Assembly: GCF_010993985.1 (NCBI RefSeq)
Contig: NZ_WINH01000022.1
Span: forward strand, 1-64,000
Origin: Paraferrimonas sp. SM1919
GTDB lineage: Bacteria; Pseudomonadota; Gammaproteobacteria; Enterobacterales; Shewanellaceae
Direction: 5' to 3'
Length of the DNA: 64,000 nucleotides
Shown: piece after piece, positions 47,062 through 54,984 of the stretch
How positions within the stretch are numbered: position 1 is the first letter of the stretch
Layout: each line of letters begins with the position of its first letter
Made by a program: the position numbers and the translations under genes
The notes under the pieces: generated by a model
Databases searched by the model: none
What the model saw: the letters and a program-made list of their open reading frames with translations, nothing else
What the model was told of the DNA's origin: nothing

Positions 47062-47941
47062 TCATTTCACCTAAATTACGATAGGTTTGATTACGGAGAC
47101 TGGTTTGCCGCCAAGCTAAGCCGATTTGCCGATAAGGATAATCCCCTGGAGGCACTATCTTTATTAAATCGCTATTCGCAAGTATGCCTGCTTTAATTGC
47201 CATTTCTGGTAGAAAAGTCGCTCCCGCTTTGCTTTCTATGAGACGCACCAATGTATGTAAACTAGTAGCAGCAAATGGGTTAATCTTAGTTTCATCTTCT
47301 AACTTGCACGCACTAATCGCGTGCCCAGTAATGCAATGTTCGGCCTGCAATAAATAGATACTTTGCCTGGGGAGCTGTGAATAGTCCATTGGTTCGCTAA
47401 ATTGTGCGGCTAACTTGCTATGGGCAACCAACGTAAACTTATCGTAACCTAATGCCATGGTATGGAAATGACCAGTGTCTACTGGTAAGGCTAACAGTGC
47501 AATATCAACTTCACCGGCCGTCAGAGCTTGCATTAATCTTTCGGTCGTATCTTCCTTAAATTGTAATTCTAAATTGGGATAGTACTGGGCCGCTAACGCC
47601 AGAACTTCGGACAATAAAAAAGGCGCTATAGTCGGAATACAGCCAATGCTTACCTTACCCTGCATCGCTTTACTATGGTGTTTTACATAGTCATTAAGAT
47701 CTTGTACTTGAAGTAGGATCTCCTGTGCTTTAGCGACAACTTCTTCTCCTAATGGAGTAAAAAATAAAGACTTGTTATCCCGCTCAATAAGTTGCTGCCC
47801 AAGCTGTTCCTCGAGATTAGCAATTTGCGTAGATAGCGTTGATTGACTAACATTACAAGCCTTAGCCGCACGATTAAAATTCTGTTGCCGGTATAACTGT
47901 ACTAAGTAATGTAAATTCTTGATACTAGGTAAGTGTTTCAT
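47024..47941 (-). CDS. oxyR: Hydrogen-peroxide-responsive regulator OxyR
   Basis: OxyR activates peroxide defences when two cysteines form a disulfide. The 305-residue LysR protein, equal in length to E. coli OxyR, has the HTH (FNRAAKACNVSQSTLSTQIANLEEQL) and Cys203 and Cys212 in EHCITGHAISAC, with the same nine-residue spacing as Cys199 and Cys208 of E. coli. It is divergent from the peroxiredoxin gene, its likely target. Its 3' end overlaps the cyclase gene by 38 bp. Confidence 0.95.
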   Translation of the reverse strand: MKHLPSIKNLHYLVQLYRQQNFNRAAKACNVSQSTLSTQIANLEEQLGQQLIERDNKSLFFTPLGEEVVAKAQEILLQVQDLNDYVKHHSKAMQGKVSIGCIPTIAPFLLSEVLALAAQYYPNLELQFKEDTTERLMQALTAGEVDIALLALPVDTGHFHTMALGYDKFTLVAHSKLAAQFSEPMDYSQLPRQSIYLLQAEHCITGHAISACKLEDETKINPFAATSLHTLVRLIESKAGATFLPEMAIKAGILANSDLIKIVPPGDYPYRQIGLAWRQTSLRNQTYRNLGEMISQLLISDLPQA

Positions 47942-48112
47942 TTATTCGATTACAGCAATCTAATTAATATATTTTATTAATTTACTCTAAAGATTTATGA
48001 TGTGTCTGTTTTTTTAAAGAAAACTGTCACAAATTCATGTAATAATGCGTGCCAGTTCAACATTGAACTCATTATTAGATTTCAAACCACAATTAAATAA
48101 TTGGAGCATATT

Positions 48113-48718
48113 ATGGTTTTAGTAGGACGCCCAGCACCTGATTTCACTTCTGCTGCTGTACTTGGCAATGGCCAAATCGTAGAAGACTTTAATTTAAAAG
48201 CTGCAACCCAAGGTAAAAAAGCGGTTGTTTTCTTCTACCCACTAGACTTCACTTTCGTATGTCCAAGTGAGTTAATCGCTTTTGACAAGCGTTACCAAGA
48301 TTTCAAAGCCAAAGGCGTTGAAGTAATCGGTGTTTCAATCGATTCTCAATTCTCGCACAACGCATGGCGTAACACTTCAGTAGACAATGGTGGTATTGGC
48401 CAAGTTCAGTACCCACTTGTTGCTGACGTTAAGCACGAAATCTGCCAAGCATATGGTGTTGAGCACCCAGAAGCCGGTGTAGCTTTCCGCGGTTCTTTCC
48501 TAATTGACGAAGAAGGCAACGTACGTCACCAAGTAGTTAACGACCTACCACTAGGTCGTAATATCGACGAAATGCTACGTATGGTTGACGCACTAAACTT
48601 CCACCAAAAGAATGGTGAAGTTTGTCCTGCACAGTGGGAAGAAGGTAAACAAGGCATGGACGCAACTCCAGAAGGCGTTGCTAAGTACCTAGCGGCTAAC
48701 GAAGGCGACCTAGCTTAA
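48113..48718 (+). CDS. Typical 2-Cys peroxiredoxin (AhpC/TSA family)
   Basis: The start is the ATG of MVLVGRPAPDF with GGAG upstream, giving 201 residues. It reduces hydrogen and organic peroxides using the peroxidatic Cys50 (DFTFVCPSE) and resolving Cys171 (GEVCPAQW). GGIGQVQYPLVAD and a C-terminal arm resemble eukaryote-like Prx1 and other 2-Cys peroxiredoxins more than E. coli AhpC. No ahpF follows, so thioredoxin is a likely reductant. Divergence from oxyR implies OxyR control. Confidence 0.95.
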   Translation: MVLVGRPAPDFTSAAVLGNGQIVEDFNLKAATQGKKAVVFFYPLDFTFVCPSELIAFDKRYQDFKAKGVEVIGVSIDSQFSHNAWRNTSVDNGGIGQVQYPLVADVKHEICQAYGVEHPEAGVAFRGSFLIDEEGNVRHQVVNDLPLGRNIDEMLRMVDALNFHQKNGEVCPAQWEEGKQGMDATPEGVAKYLAANEGDLA

Positions 48719-48739
48719 TCGCTAACCCCTTTATAGCAC

Positions 48740-48770
48740 AAAGCCCAAATCCACGGATTTGGGCTTTTTT
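48740..48770. terminator. Terminator between peroxiredoxin gene and udp
   Basis: AAGCCCAAATCC and GGATTTGGGCTT form a long stem with a 2-base loop, followed by TTTTTT on the plus strand. It separates two convergent genes. Confidence 0.9.
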
Positions 48771-48782
48771 ATTAGGCGTTTT

Positions 48783-49541
48783 TTAAATCAGTGCTTTCGC
48801 AGCGGCAACCACTACTTCAACTGATTTTGCTACCGCATGTTGTACTTTGGCTTCATCAGGAATTTCTTGCTCACCACGATTCACCAGCACCCCTGCCACA
48901 CAGGCAGCACGTAAACCTTGGGAAGCGCACATAGTAAATAACGTGGCTGATTCCATTTCGTAATTAAGCACCCCCATTTGTTGCCATTGCTCTAATGAAC
49001 CTTGAAAACGCTGGGTAACACGACCTGAAAAGGTATCGTAACGTTCTTGACCTGGGTAGAAGGTATCCGAAGACGCTGTTACACCCACATGTGGCTCAAA
49101 GCCTAGGTCTTTACAGGCTTTTACCATAGCAGTGGTACAGTCAAAATCAGCCACTGCTGGATACTCTAAGGGAGCGAAATGAAGACTTGCGCCATCTAAA
49201 CGAACCGATGCCTGAGAAACGATCATATCCCCTGGGCGAACCTGTGGCTGAATGCCACCGGTGGTACCAACGCGAAGAAAAGTATTAACACCAAGTTGAG
49301 CTAACTCTTCTACTGCGATTGAGGTAGACGGTCCTCCGATACCCGTCGAACAAACCACTACAGCTTTACCATTTAAGTAACCTAGGTACGAAGTATATTC
49401 TCGAATACTTGCTAAAGGCTTAGGCGCATCTAAATGTGCTGCAATCTTAGCTACACGACCAGGATCACCTGGAATGATCGCTAATGTCGCCCCTTCTAAC
49501 ATGGCTTTATCTAAGCCAAGATGAAAAACGGTAGTCATCAA
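48783..49541 (-). CDS. udp: Uridine phosphorylase
   Basis: Udp splits uridine with phosphate to uracil and ribose 1-phosphate. The 252-residue protein has [46 protein letters not shown], the phosphate-binding [10 protein letters not shown] and [13 protein letters not shown], all close to E. coli Udp. It is last in a series of minus-strand genes beginning with the zntR-like gene, 10 bp after the monooxygenase-like gene. Confidence 0.96.
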   Translation of the reverse strand: MMTTVFHLGLDKAMLEGATLAIIPGDPGRVAKIAAHLDAPKPLASIREYTSYLGYLNGKAVVVCSTGIGGPSTSIAVEELAQLGVNTFLRVGTTGGIQPQVRPGDMIVSQASVRLDGASLHFAPLEYPAVADFDCTTAMVKACKDLGFEPHVGVTASSDTFYPGQERYDTFSGRVTQRFQGSLEQWQQMGVLNYEMESATLFTMCASQGLRAACVAGVLVNRGEQEIPDEAKVQHAVAKSVEVVVAAAKALI

Positions 49542-49551
49542 TCTTTACTTC

Positions 49552-49866
49552 CTATAGAACAATTTGAGAATAAGTTTCAACGCTAAACTCTGCCACCAGC
49601 CCCGCAGTCACTTTTTCAAAGACTTGCTGCCCCACGGGGTTTTGCATATGGGCATCAATGGCTTGTTGATTAATAAACTTTTCAACAAAGGTAAATTTAG
49701 CTGGGTTGTCATGATTTTGATTAAGCTCATAACGAATACAACCTGGTTCACGAGGAATTTCTGCCAACAGAGGTAAAATGGCCTCTAAGAGTTCCTGCTC
49801 TTTACCCTGGTTAGCAATAAAAGAGGCAATCACCACGATTTGGGTGTCATTAACGGTATGCTTCAT
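49552..49866 (-). CDS. Putative quinol monooxygenase (ABM domain)
   Basis: The 104-residue protein has the antibiotic-biosynthesis-monooxygenase fold signature: VVIASFIANQGKEQELLEAILPLLAEIPREPGCIRYELNQN and FVEKFINQQAIDAHMQNP occur in the usual order, as in YgiN-type dimers. Such proteins oxidise quinols or are of unknown role. It is between elaA and udp, with about 10 bp on each side, so it is probably cotranscribed. Confidence 0.85.
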   Translation of the reverse strand: MKHTVNDTQIVVIASFIANQGKEQELLEAILPLLAEIPREPGCIRYELNQNHDNPAKFTFVEKFINQQAIDAHMQNPVGQQVFEKVTAGLVAEFSVETYSQIVL

Positions 49867-49875
49867 AATTTTCTC

Positions 49876-50343
49876 TTAGGCTTGTAGGCGCATGTCTATA
49901 TGCTCAATACCATCTTCCATGTATTTGTCTGAAAAGCTGTTAAAGCCAAACGACTGGTATAAATTAATTAAGTAAGTTTGGGCACCAATTTCAATATCAA
50001 CCTTGCCAAAACGTTGTTGCACCAGGGCGATACCTTCAGCAATAAGTGCACGTCCCAGTCCTTGCCCACGACCAGTTTGAGCAATACAAACTCGACCAAT
50101 ACTTACCGCTGGATAACTTATCCCTGCAGGTAATACCCTTAAATAGGCTTGCAGCTGATTATGTTGATCATACCCAAGCAAATGTAAAGTCTGTGTATGT
50201 CTATCTTTTTCATCAAGTTCAGCATAGGCACAGTCTTGCTCTACTACAAACACATCTGTGCGTAACTTTAATAATTCATAGAGCTGATCACAGTTTAGCT
50301 GTGAAAATGTCAACGCCTGCCAATTTATTGTTAACTGCAACAA
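49876..50343 (-). CDS. elaA: GNAT family acetyltransferase, ElaA-like
   Basis: The 155-residue protein matches ElaA: LYELLKLRTDVFVVEQDCAYAELDEKD near the start, and the acetyl-CoA-binding VSIGRVCIAQTGRGQGLGRALI. The acceptor substrate is unknown. Its start overlaps the end of the permease gene by 13 bp, which suggests coupling to the metal-efflux pair. Confidence 0.9.
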   Translation of the reverse strand: MLQLTINWQALTFSQLNCDQLYELLKLRTDVFVVEQDCAYAELDEKDRHTQTLHLLGYDQHNQLQAYLRVLPAGISYPAVSIGRVCIAQTGRGQGLGRALIAEGIALVQQRFGKVDIEIGAQTYLINLYQSFGFNSFSDKYMEDGIEHIDMRLQA

Positions 50344-51362
50344 GATTTTTTCCTCTGAGTTCTTTTATACAGCCCAGTTAACACCACTTTTAGCATTAAT
50401 AACGCTAACACTACCGCACTAAAATTGGCAATCAATTGTGATGTCTCGCTATGGTGAGCCCCTAAATTCCCTTGTATGGGAATGGCAAACTGAGCCACTA
50501 AATAATTAGTAAGTAGACCAAATCCGATAGCGCAACCAATTACCCCGAAAAGATAGGCACCAATCGCTCTTTTTCCCAGTTCTTTATGCACTACCCCTAA
50601 CGTAGCAATATTGGTTGCTGGCCCAGCCAACATGAATACCAAAACCGCACCTGGGCTAATCCCCGACAGCAATAACCCGGCTGCTATTGGCGTAGAAGCA
50701 GTCGCACATATATACATAGGTATAGAAATTAATACCATCAACGCCATAGCGGCAATCCCATCCCCCCATTGAGATAAATAATCTTGATCAACATAAGTTT
50801 TGACAATGGCTGCAAAAAACAAACCTATGACTAACCATAACCAAGTATCTTTAACAAGATCAGTAGCAGCATAGCTGATACCAGCACTCAGCTTTTGATA
50901 AAAGCTGAGTGGTTTAGGCTTTTTAGAAGCACAGCATGATTTCACTTCAGCAGAAGTCGTTACTGGCTTGTCATCTCTACCGACTAATAGCCCAGCCGTA
51001 ATTGCACTGATAATTGCGGCAATGGGTCTAATTATTGTCATAAATGGACCTAATAAGGCATAAGACAACGACACAGAATCGACCCCTGTTTCAGGCGTGG
51101 CAACCAAAAATGAAGTCGTCGCCCCCTTAGAAGCGCCAGCCCTTCTTAATCCCACCGCCGCAGGGATAACGCCACAAGAGCACAAAGGTAATGGCGCCCC
51201 AATAATCGCAGCTTTCAATACCGGCTTAACGCCCGTTCCACCTAACTGTGACTCCATCCACTTCATAGGGATAAACATTTTCAGCATACCGGCGATTATT
51301 AGGCCCAACATTAGCCAGGGTGCTGATTCTACGAATAAATCTATAAAGTTATTTATCAACAT
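50331..51362 (-). CDS. SO_0444-type Cu/Zn efflux permease
   Basis: The 343-residue membrane protein belongs to the ArsP/DUF318 permease family, with eight to nine helices. Motifs are PLPLCSCGVIPAAVGLRRAGASKGATTSFLVATPETGVDS in the first half and ATASTPIAAGLLLSGISPGA in the second. A cytoplasmic loop has SCCASKK and the C-terminus ends in SCCS, both possible metal-capture sites. The related Shewanella SO_0444 family is annotated as copper/zinc efflux. It overlaps the zntR-like gene by 14 bp, supporting metal-controlled expression. Confidence 0.88.
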   Translation of the reverse strand: MLINNFIDLFVESAPWLMLGLIIAGMLKMFIPMKWMESQLGGTGVKPVLKAAIIGAPLPLCSCGVIPAAVGLRRAGASKGATTSFLVATPETGVDSVSLSYALLGPFMTIIRPIAAIISAITAGLLVGRDDKPVTTSAEVKSCCASKKPKPLSFYQKLSAGISYAATDLVKDTWLWLVIGLFFAAIVKTYVDQDYLSQWGDGIAAMALMVLISIPMYICATASTPIAAGLLLSGISPGAVLVFMLAGPATNIATLGVVHKELGKRAIGAYLFGVIGCAIGFGLLTNYLVAQFAIPIQGNLGAHHSETSQLIANFSAVVLALLMLKVVLTGLYKRTQRKKSCCS

Positions 51363-51762
51363 GGGGATCTTCTAACGCCTCTAAAATTGAACAATGCTCG
51401 GCACTGTCTGGACCACCGCAACAAGCATTGGATAGCGATTGCAACGATGCTTCGAATTTTGTTAACTCTAACAGTTTTTTTTGTATTTCTAGCAGCTTAT
51501 TATCTACTAAAGTTTTAACATCTGCACAAACCCAATGGCTTTTATCCAATTCTATGGAGAGCAATTCATGGATTTCATTAAGACTAAAGCCAACAGATTT
51601 CGCTCTTAATATAAATCGTAACTTGGCTTCATCCTTATCGTTGTATAAGCGATACCCATTAGCCCCCCTTATCGAAGGGGCTAACAAACCATGCTTTTCA
51701 TAGAACCTAAGGGTATCAGTCTTTATTGCGAATTTATCTGCTAACTGACCAATTTTTAGCAT
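51349..51762 (-). CDS. MerR-family metal regulator, ZntR-like
   Basis: The 137-residue protein starts MLKIGQLADKFAIKTDTLRFYEKHGLLAPS, a MerR winged helix, followed by a dimerisation coiled coil and a metal loop. Cys79, Cys114, Cys115 and Cys124 fall at the positions of the E. coli ZntR ligands. Residue 119 is Asp and a His lies at 123, a small change from ZntR. It should activate its own operon with the permease under zinc or a similar metal. It is divergent from purH. Confidence 0.88.
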   Translation of the reverse strand: MLKIGQLADKFAIKTDTLRFYEKHGLLAPSIRGANGYRLYNDKDEAKLRFILRAKSVGFSLNEIHELLSIELDKSHWVCADVKTLVDNKLLEIQKKLLELTKFEASLQSLSNACCGGPDSAEHCSILEALEDPHVDK

Positions 51763-51792
51763 TTTCTTGTCCTGATGTTATCAAACATGGTC

Positions 51793-51824
51793 ATTATAAA
51801 CCTTAGAGTTAGATACAAGGTCAA
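51793..51824 (-). promoter_or_regulatory. MerR-type promoter and operator of the zntR-like operon
   Basis: On the minus strand TTGACC (-35, 51819-51824) and TATAAT (-10, 51793-51798) are 20 bp apart, the over-long spacing typical of MerR-family activation. The spacer carries the dyad ACCTT and AAGGT (51800-51821). Confidence 0.8.
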
Positions 51825-52008
51825 TCGTTGGGCATTATTAACTTAAGTTTTTTTCAATTTGAGTCAAAAAACAGCGATTAATCACTACATTTAAGTAAAA
51901 TTGCGCAGCATTGATTAAGGATGTTTGCGCGACTAGCATTTGTTGCTTTGTAGGCTCAGATTAGTGGCGCAAATTTCTTTTAAATATGCCAACAGGAAAC
52001 TGTAAAAA

Positions 52009-53598
52009 ATGGAAAGCCCACGTCCTATCCGTCGCGCACTGTTAAGTGTTTCTGATAAAACAGGTATCGTAGAATTTGCTAACGCCCTTCATAAACAAGG
52101 AGTTGAGCTTCTATCTACCGGCGGTACAGCCAAGCTGCTAAGCCAAAATAATATCCCTGTCACTGAAGTATCAAACCATACTGGTCATCCTGAGATTATG
52201 GATGGTCGAGTTAAAACTCTGCATCCAAAAATTCACGGCGGTATTTTAGCGCGCCGTGGCACTGATGAAGAAGTGATGGCAGAAAACAATATTGCAGCTA
52301 TCGATATGGTTGTCGTTAACCTTTATCCTTTTGCAAATACTGTGGCTAACCCTGATTGCACTCTTGAAGATGCCGTAGAAAACATCGACATTGGCGGCCC
52401 GACAATGGTTCGAGCTGCTGCGAAAAATCACAAAGATGTGACCATTATCGTAAATGCGAAAGACTACGATAAAGTACTTTCTGAAATGGCCAGCAACCAC
52501 GGCAGCCTAACTCATGCGACTCGCTTCGATTTAGCTATAGCTGCTTTCGAGCACACAGCTCAATATGACGGTATGATCGCAAATTACTTTGGTACTATGG
52601 TTAAAGCGCACAGTGATGCCGACTGCAAAGCGGATTCAGCATTCCCACGTACATTCAATACCCAACTAATTAAAAAACAAGATCTTCGCTACGGCGAAAA
52701 TAGCCACCAAAGCGCTGCTTTTTATGTTGAAAGCAACATTGATGAAGCTTCAGTTGCTAGTGCCGTACAGTTACAAGGGAAAGCTCTTTCCTATAACAAT
52801 ATCGCTGATACCGATGCGGCTTTAGAGTGTGTTAAAGAATTCAATGGCCCTGCCTGTGTGATCGTCAAGCATGCTAATCCATGTGGTGTAGCCCTAGGCG
52901 ACAACATCTTAGAAGCCTACGATCGCGCCTTTAAGACCGACCCGACCTCTGCATTTGGTGGCATTATCGCTTTTAACCAAGAGTTAGATGCTACCACTGC
53001 TAAAGCCATTATTGATCGCCAATTCGTTGAAGTGATCATTGCTCCAACAGTATCTGAAGAAGCAAAGCAAGTTTTAGCAGATAAAGTAAATGTTCGCGTA
53101 TTAGCATGTGGCCAATGGCAGCAACAGACCAACAGCTTAGATTACAAGCGTGTAAATGGTGGCATGTTGGTTCAAGATCGTGACCAAGGCATGGTAGACG
53201 TGGATGACCTTAAGGTGGTTACTAAAAAACAGCCAACAGCAGCAGAGCTTAAAGATTTACTATTTTGCTGGAAAGTGGCTAAATTTGTTAAGTCCAACGC
53301 TATTGTTTACGCCAAAGATGGCATGACCATTGGTGTTGGTGCGGGGCAAATGAGCCGCGTTTACTCAGCCAAAATTGCAGGTATCAAGGCGGAAGATGAA
53401 GGCTTAGTTGTTGAGGGATCAGTAATGGCTTCTGATGCCTTCTTCCCATTTCGTGATGGTATTGATGCGGCAGCTAAAGCAGGAATTAGCTGCATTATTC
53501 AGCCTGGTGGCTCGATTCGAGACGAAGAAATTATCGCTGCAGCTGACGAACATGGTATGGCCATGGTGTTCACGGGCATGCGTCACTTCCGTCACTAA
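52009..53598 (+). CDS. purH: AICAR transformylase / IMP cyclohydrolase
   Basis: PurH does the last two steps of IMP synthesis. The 529-residue protein, equal to E. coli, has an N-terminal cyclohydrolase domain ([42 protein letters not shown]). A transformylase domain with [32 protein letters not shown] and the [30 protein letters not shown] end follows. A GTTTGCGC half-site like that of PurR lies near 51923, but no full PurR box was seen. Confidence 0.98.
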   Translation: MESPRPIRRALLSVSDKTGIVEFANALHKQGVELLSTGGTAKLLSQNNIPVTEVSNHTGHPEIMDGRVKTLHPKIHGGILARRGTDEEVMAENNIAAIDMVVVNLYPFANTVANPDCTLEDAVENIDIGGPTMVRAAAKNHKDVTIIVNAKDYDKVLSEMASNHGSLTHATRFDLAIAAFEHTAQYDGMIANYFGTMVKAHSDADCKADSAFPRTFNTQLIKKQDLRYGENSHQSAAFYVESNIDEASVASAVQLQGKALSYNNIADTDAALECVKEFNGPACVIVKHANPCGVALGDNILEAYDRAFKTDPTSAFGGIIAFNQELDATTAKAIIDRQFVEVIIAPTVSEEAKQVLADKVNVRVLACGQWQQQTNSLDYKRVNGGMLVQDRDQGMVDVDDLKVVTKKQPTAAELKDLLFCWKVAKFVKSNAIVYAKDGMTIGVGAGQMSRVYSAKIAGIKAEDEGLVVEGSVMASDAFFPFRDGIDAAAKAGISCIIQPGGSIRDEEIIAAADEHGMAMVFTGMRHFRH

Positions 53599-53614
53599 AT
53601 CCATAAAAATTACT

Positions 53615-53636
53615 AAGCCCAATGATTGTTGGGCTT
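53615..53636 (+). terminator. Weak hairpin between purH and purD
   Basis: AAGCCCAA and TTGGGCTT form a stem with a 6-base loop, followed by an A/T-rich tract ending TTTTT. It could attenuate read-through into purD or stabilise the purH mRNA. Confidence 0.5.
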
Positions 53637-53674
53637 AATTATAAATTTTTAGCAAATGCTAAAAGGATAATAAA

Positions 53675-54955
53675 ATGAATGTATTAATTATTGGTGGCGG
53701 CGGCCGTGAGCATGCCCTAGCTTGGAAAGCGGCTCAAGCCGAATATGTTAAAACGGTATATGTCGCACCAGGTAATGCCGGTACTGCAACTGAAAATAAA
53801 ATCCAAAATGTTGCAATTGATGTAGAAGATATCGATGCATTAGTTCAATTTGCCAAAGACAACCAAGTTGAACTCACTATTGTTGGCCCAGAAGCGCCTT
53901 TAGTACTGGGAGTTGTCGATGCATTTAAACAAGCCGAACTGGCGATTTTCGGACCTAGTAAAGGTGCGGCTCAATTAGAAGGCTCTAAAGCTTTCACTAA
54001 AGACTTCTTAGCACGTCACAACATCCCTACTGCGGCGTATGGTAACTTTACCGATATCGAACAAGCCAAAGCCTATGTTGAACAGCAAGGCTGTCCAATC
54101 GTTATTAAAGCCGACGGCTTAGCTGCCGGTAAAGGGGTCATTATTGCACAAACTCAAGCACAAGCGTTTGCTGCGATTGATGATATGCTTGAGGGCAATA
54201 AATTTGGTGATGCTGGCTCACGTGTTGTCGTAGAAGAATTTCTAACTGGCGAAGAAGCGTCATTTATCGTCATGGTTGATGGTGACAATATTGTACCTAT
54301 GGCCACCAGCCAAGATCATAAAGCCCGTGACAATGGAGATAACGGCCCGAATACTGGCGGCATGGGTGCCTACTCTCCTGCGCCATTAGTTACTCCAGCG
54401 ATCCATAACTGGGTTATGGATAATGTTATTCGCCCAACCGTAGATGGCATGAAAGCAGAAGGTCATACCTATACAGGTTTCTTATACGCTGGCCTTATGG
54501 TTCAACCGGATGGCACAGCAAAAGTACTAGAGTACAATTGCCGTTTTGGTGATCCAGAGACCCAACCGATTATGATGCGTTTACAATCGGATCTGGTCGA
54601 ACTATGTTTAGCAGGCAGTAAAGGTGAGTTGGCTGGTAAAGTAGCTCACTTTGATGAACGCGCAGCGGTAGGTGTGGTACTAGCTGCAGGTGGCTATCCG
54701 GAAGCCTACAACAAAGGAGATATCATCGATGGCCTTCGCCAGTATGATGAGCAAGCTAAGGTGTTCCATGCGGGTACCAAAGCTGTTGATGATAAGGTAG
54801 TGACTAATGGTGGCCGTGTGCTTTGTGCAACCGCCTTAGGGGAAACCATTGCTACTGCCCAACAAGCTGCCTATCGACTTGTTGATGAAATACATTGGGA
54901 TGATGTTTACTTTAGAACTGATATTGGTTTTAAAGAAATTAATCGTAATACATAG
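53675..54955 (+). CDS. purD: Phosphoribosylamine-glycine ligase
   Basis: PurD joins glycine to phosphoribosylamine with ATP. The 426-residue ATP-grasp protein begins MNVLIIGGGGREHALAWKAAQ and contains VIKADGLAAGKGVIIA, EEFLTGEEASFIVMVDG and the metal site LEYNCRFGDPETQ. It follows purH by 76 bp, an order shared with E. coli. AAAAGGATAA precedes the ATG. Confidence 0.98.
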   Translation: MNVLIIGGGGREHALAWKAAQAEYVKTVYVAPGNAGTATENKIQNVAIDVEDIDALVQFAKDNQVELTIVGPEAPLVLGVVDAFKQAELAIFGPSKGAAQLEGSKAFTKDFLARHNIPTAAYGNFTDIEQAKAYVEQQGCPIVIKADGLAAGKGVIIAQTQAQAFAAIDDMLEGNKFGDAGSRVVVEEFLTGEEASFIVMVDGDNIVPMATSQDHKARDNGDNGPNTGGMGAYSPAPLVTPAIHNWVMDNVIRPTVDGMKAEGHTYTGFLYAGLMVQPDGTAKVLEYNCRFGDPETQPIMMRLQSDLVELCLAGSKGELAGKVAHFDERAAVGVVLAAGGYPEAYNKGDIIDGLRQYDEQAKVFHAGTKAVDDKVVTNGGRVLCATALGETIATAQQAAYRLVDEIHWDDVYFRTDIGFKEINRNT

Positions 54956-54960
54956 CAAAA

Positions 54961-54984
54961 AAGCGGCGCTCTAGAGCGCCGCTT
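54961..54984 (-). terminator. Terminator of the GGDEF-EAL gene
   Basis: AAGCGGCGCTC and GAGCGCCGCTT overlap head to tail as a GC-rich stem, followed on the minus strand by TTTTTT. The stem includes the stop codon of the minus-strand gene and lies 5 bp after purD. Confidence 0.85.

Noticed and set aside
51917..51932. Full PurR operator upstream of purH
   Set aside because: Only one half-site (GTTTGCGC) matches; the other half lacks the consensus.
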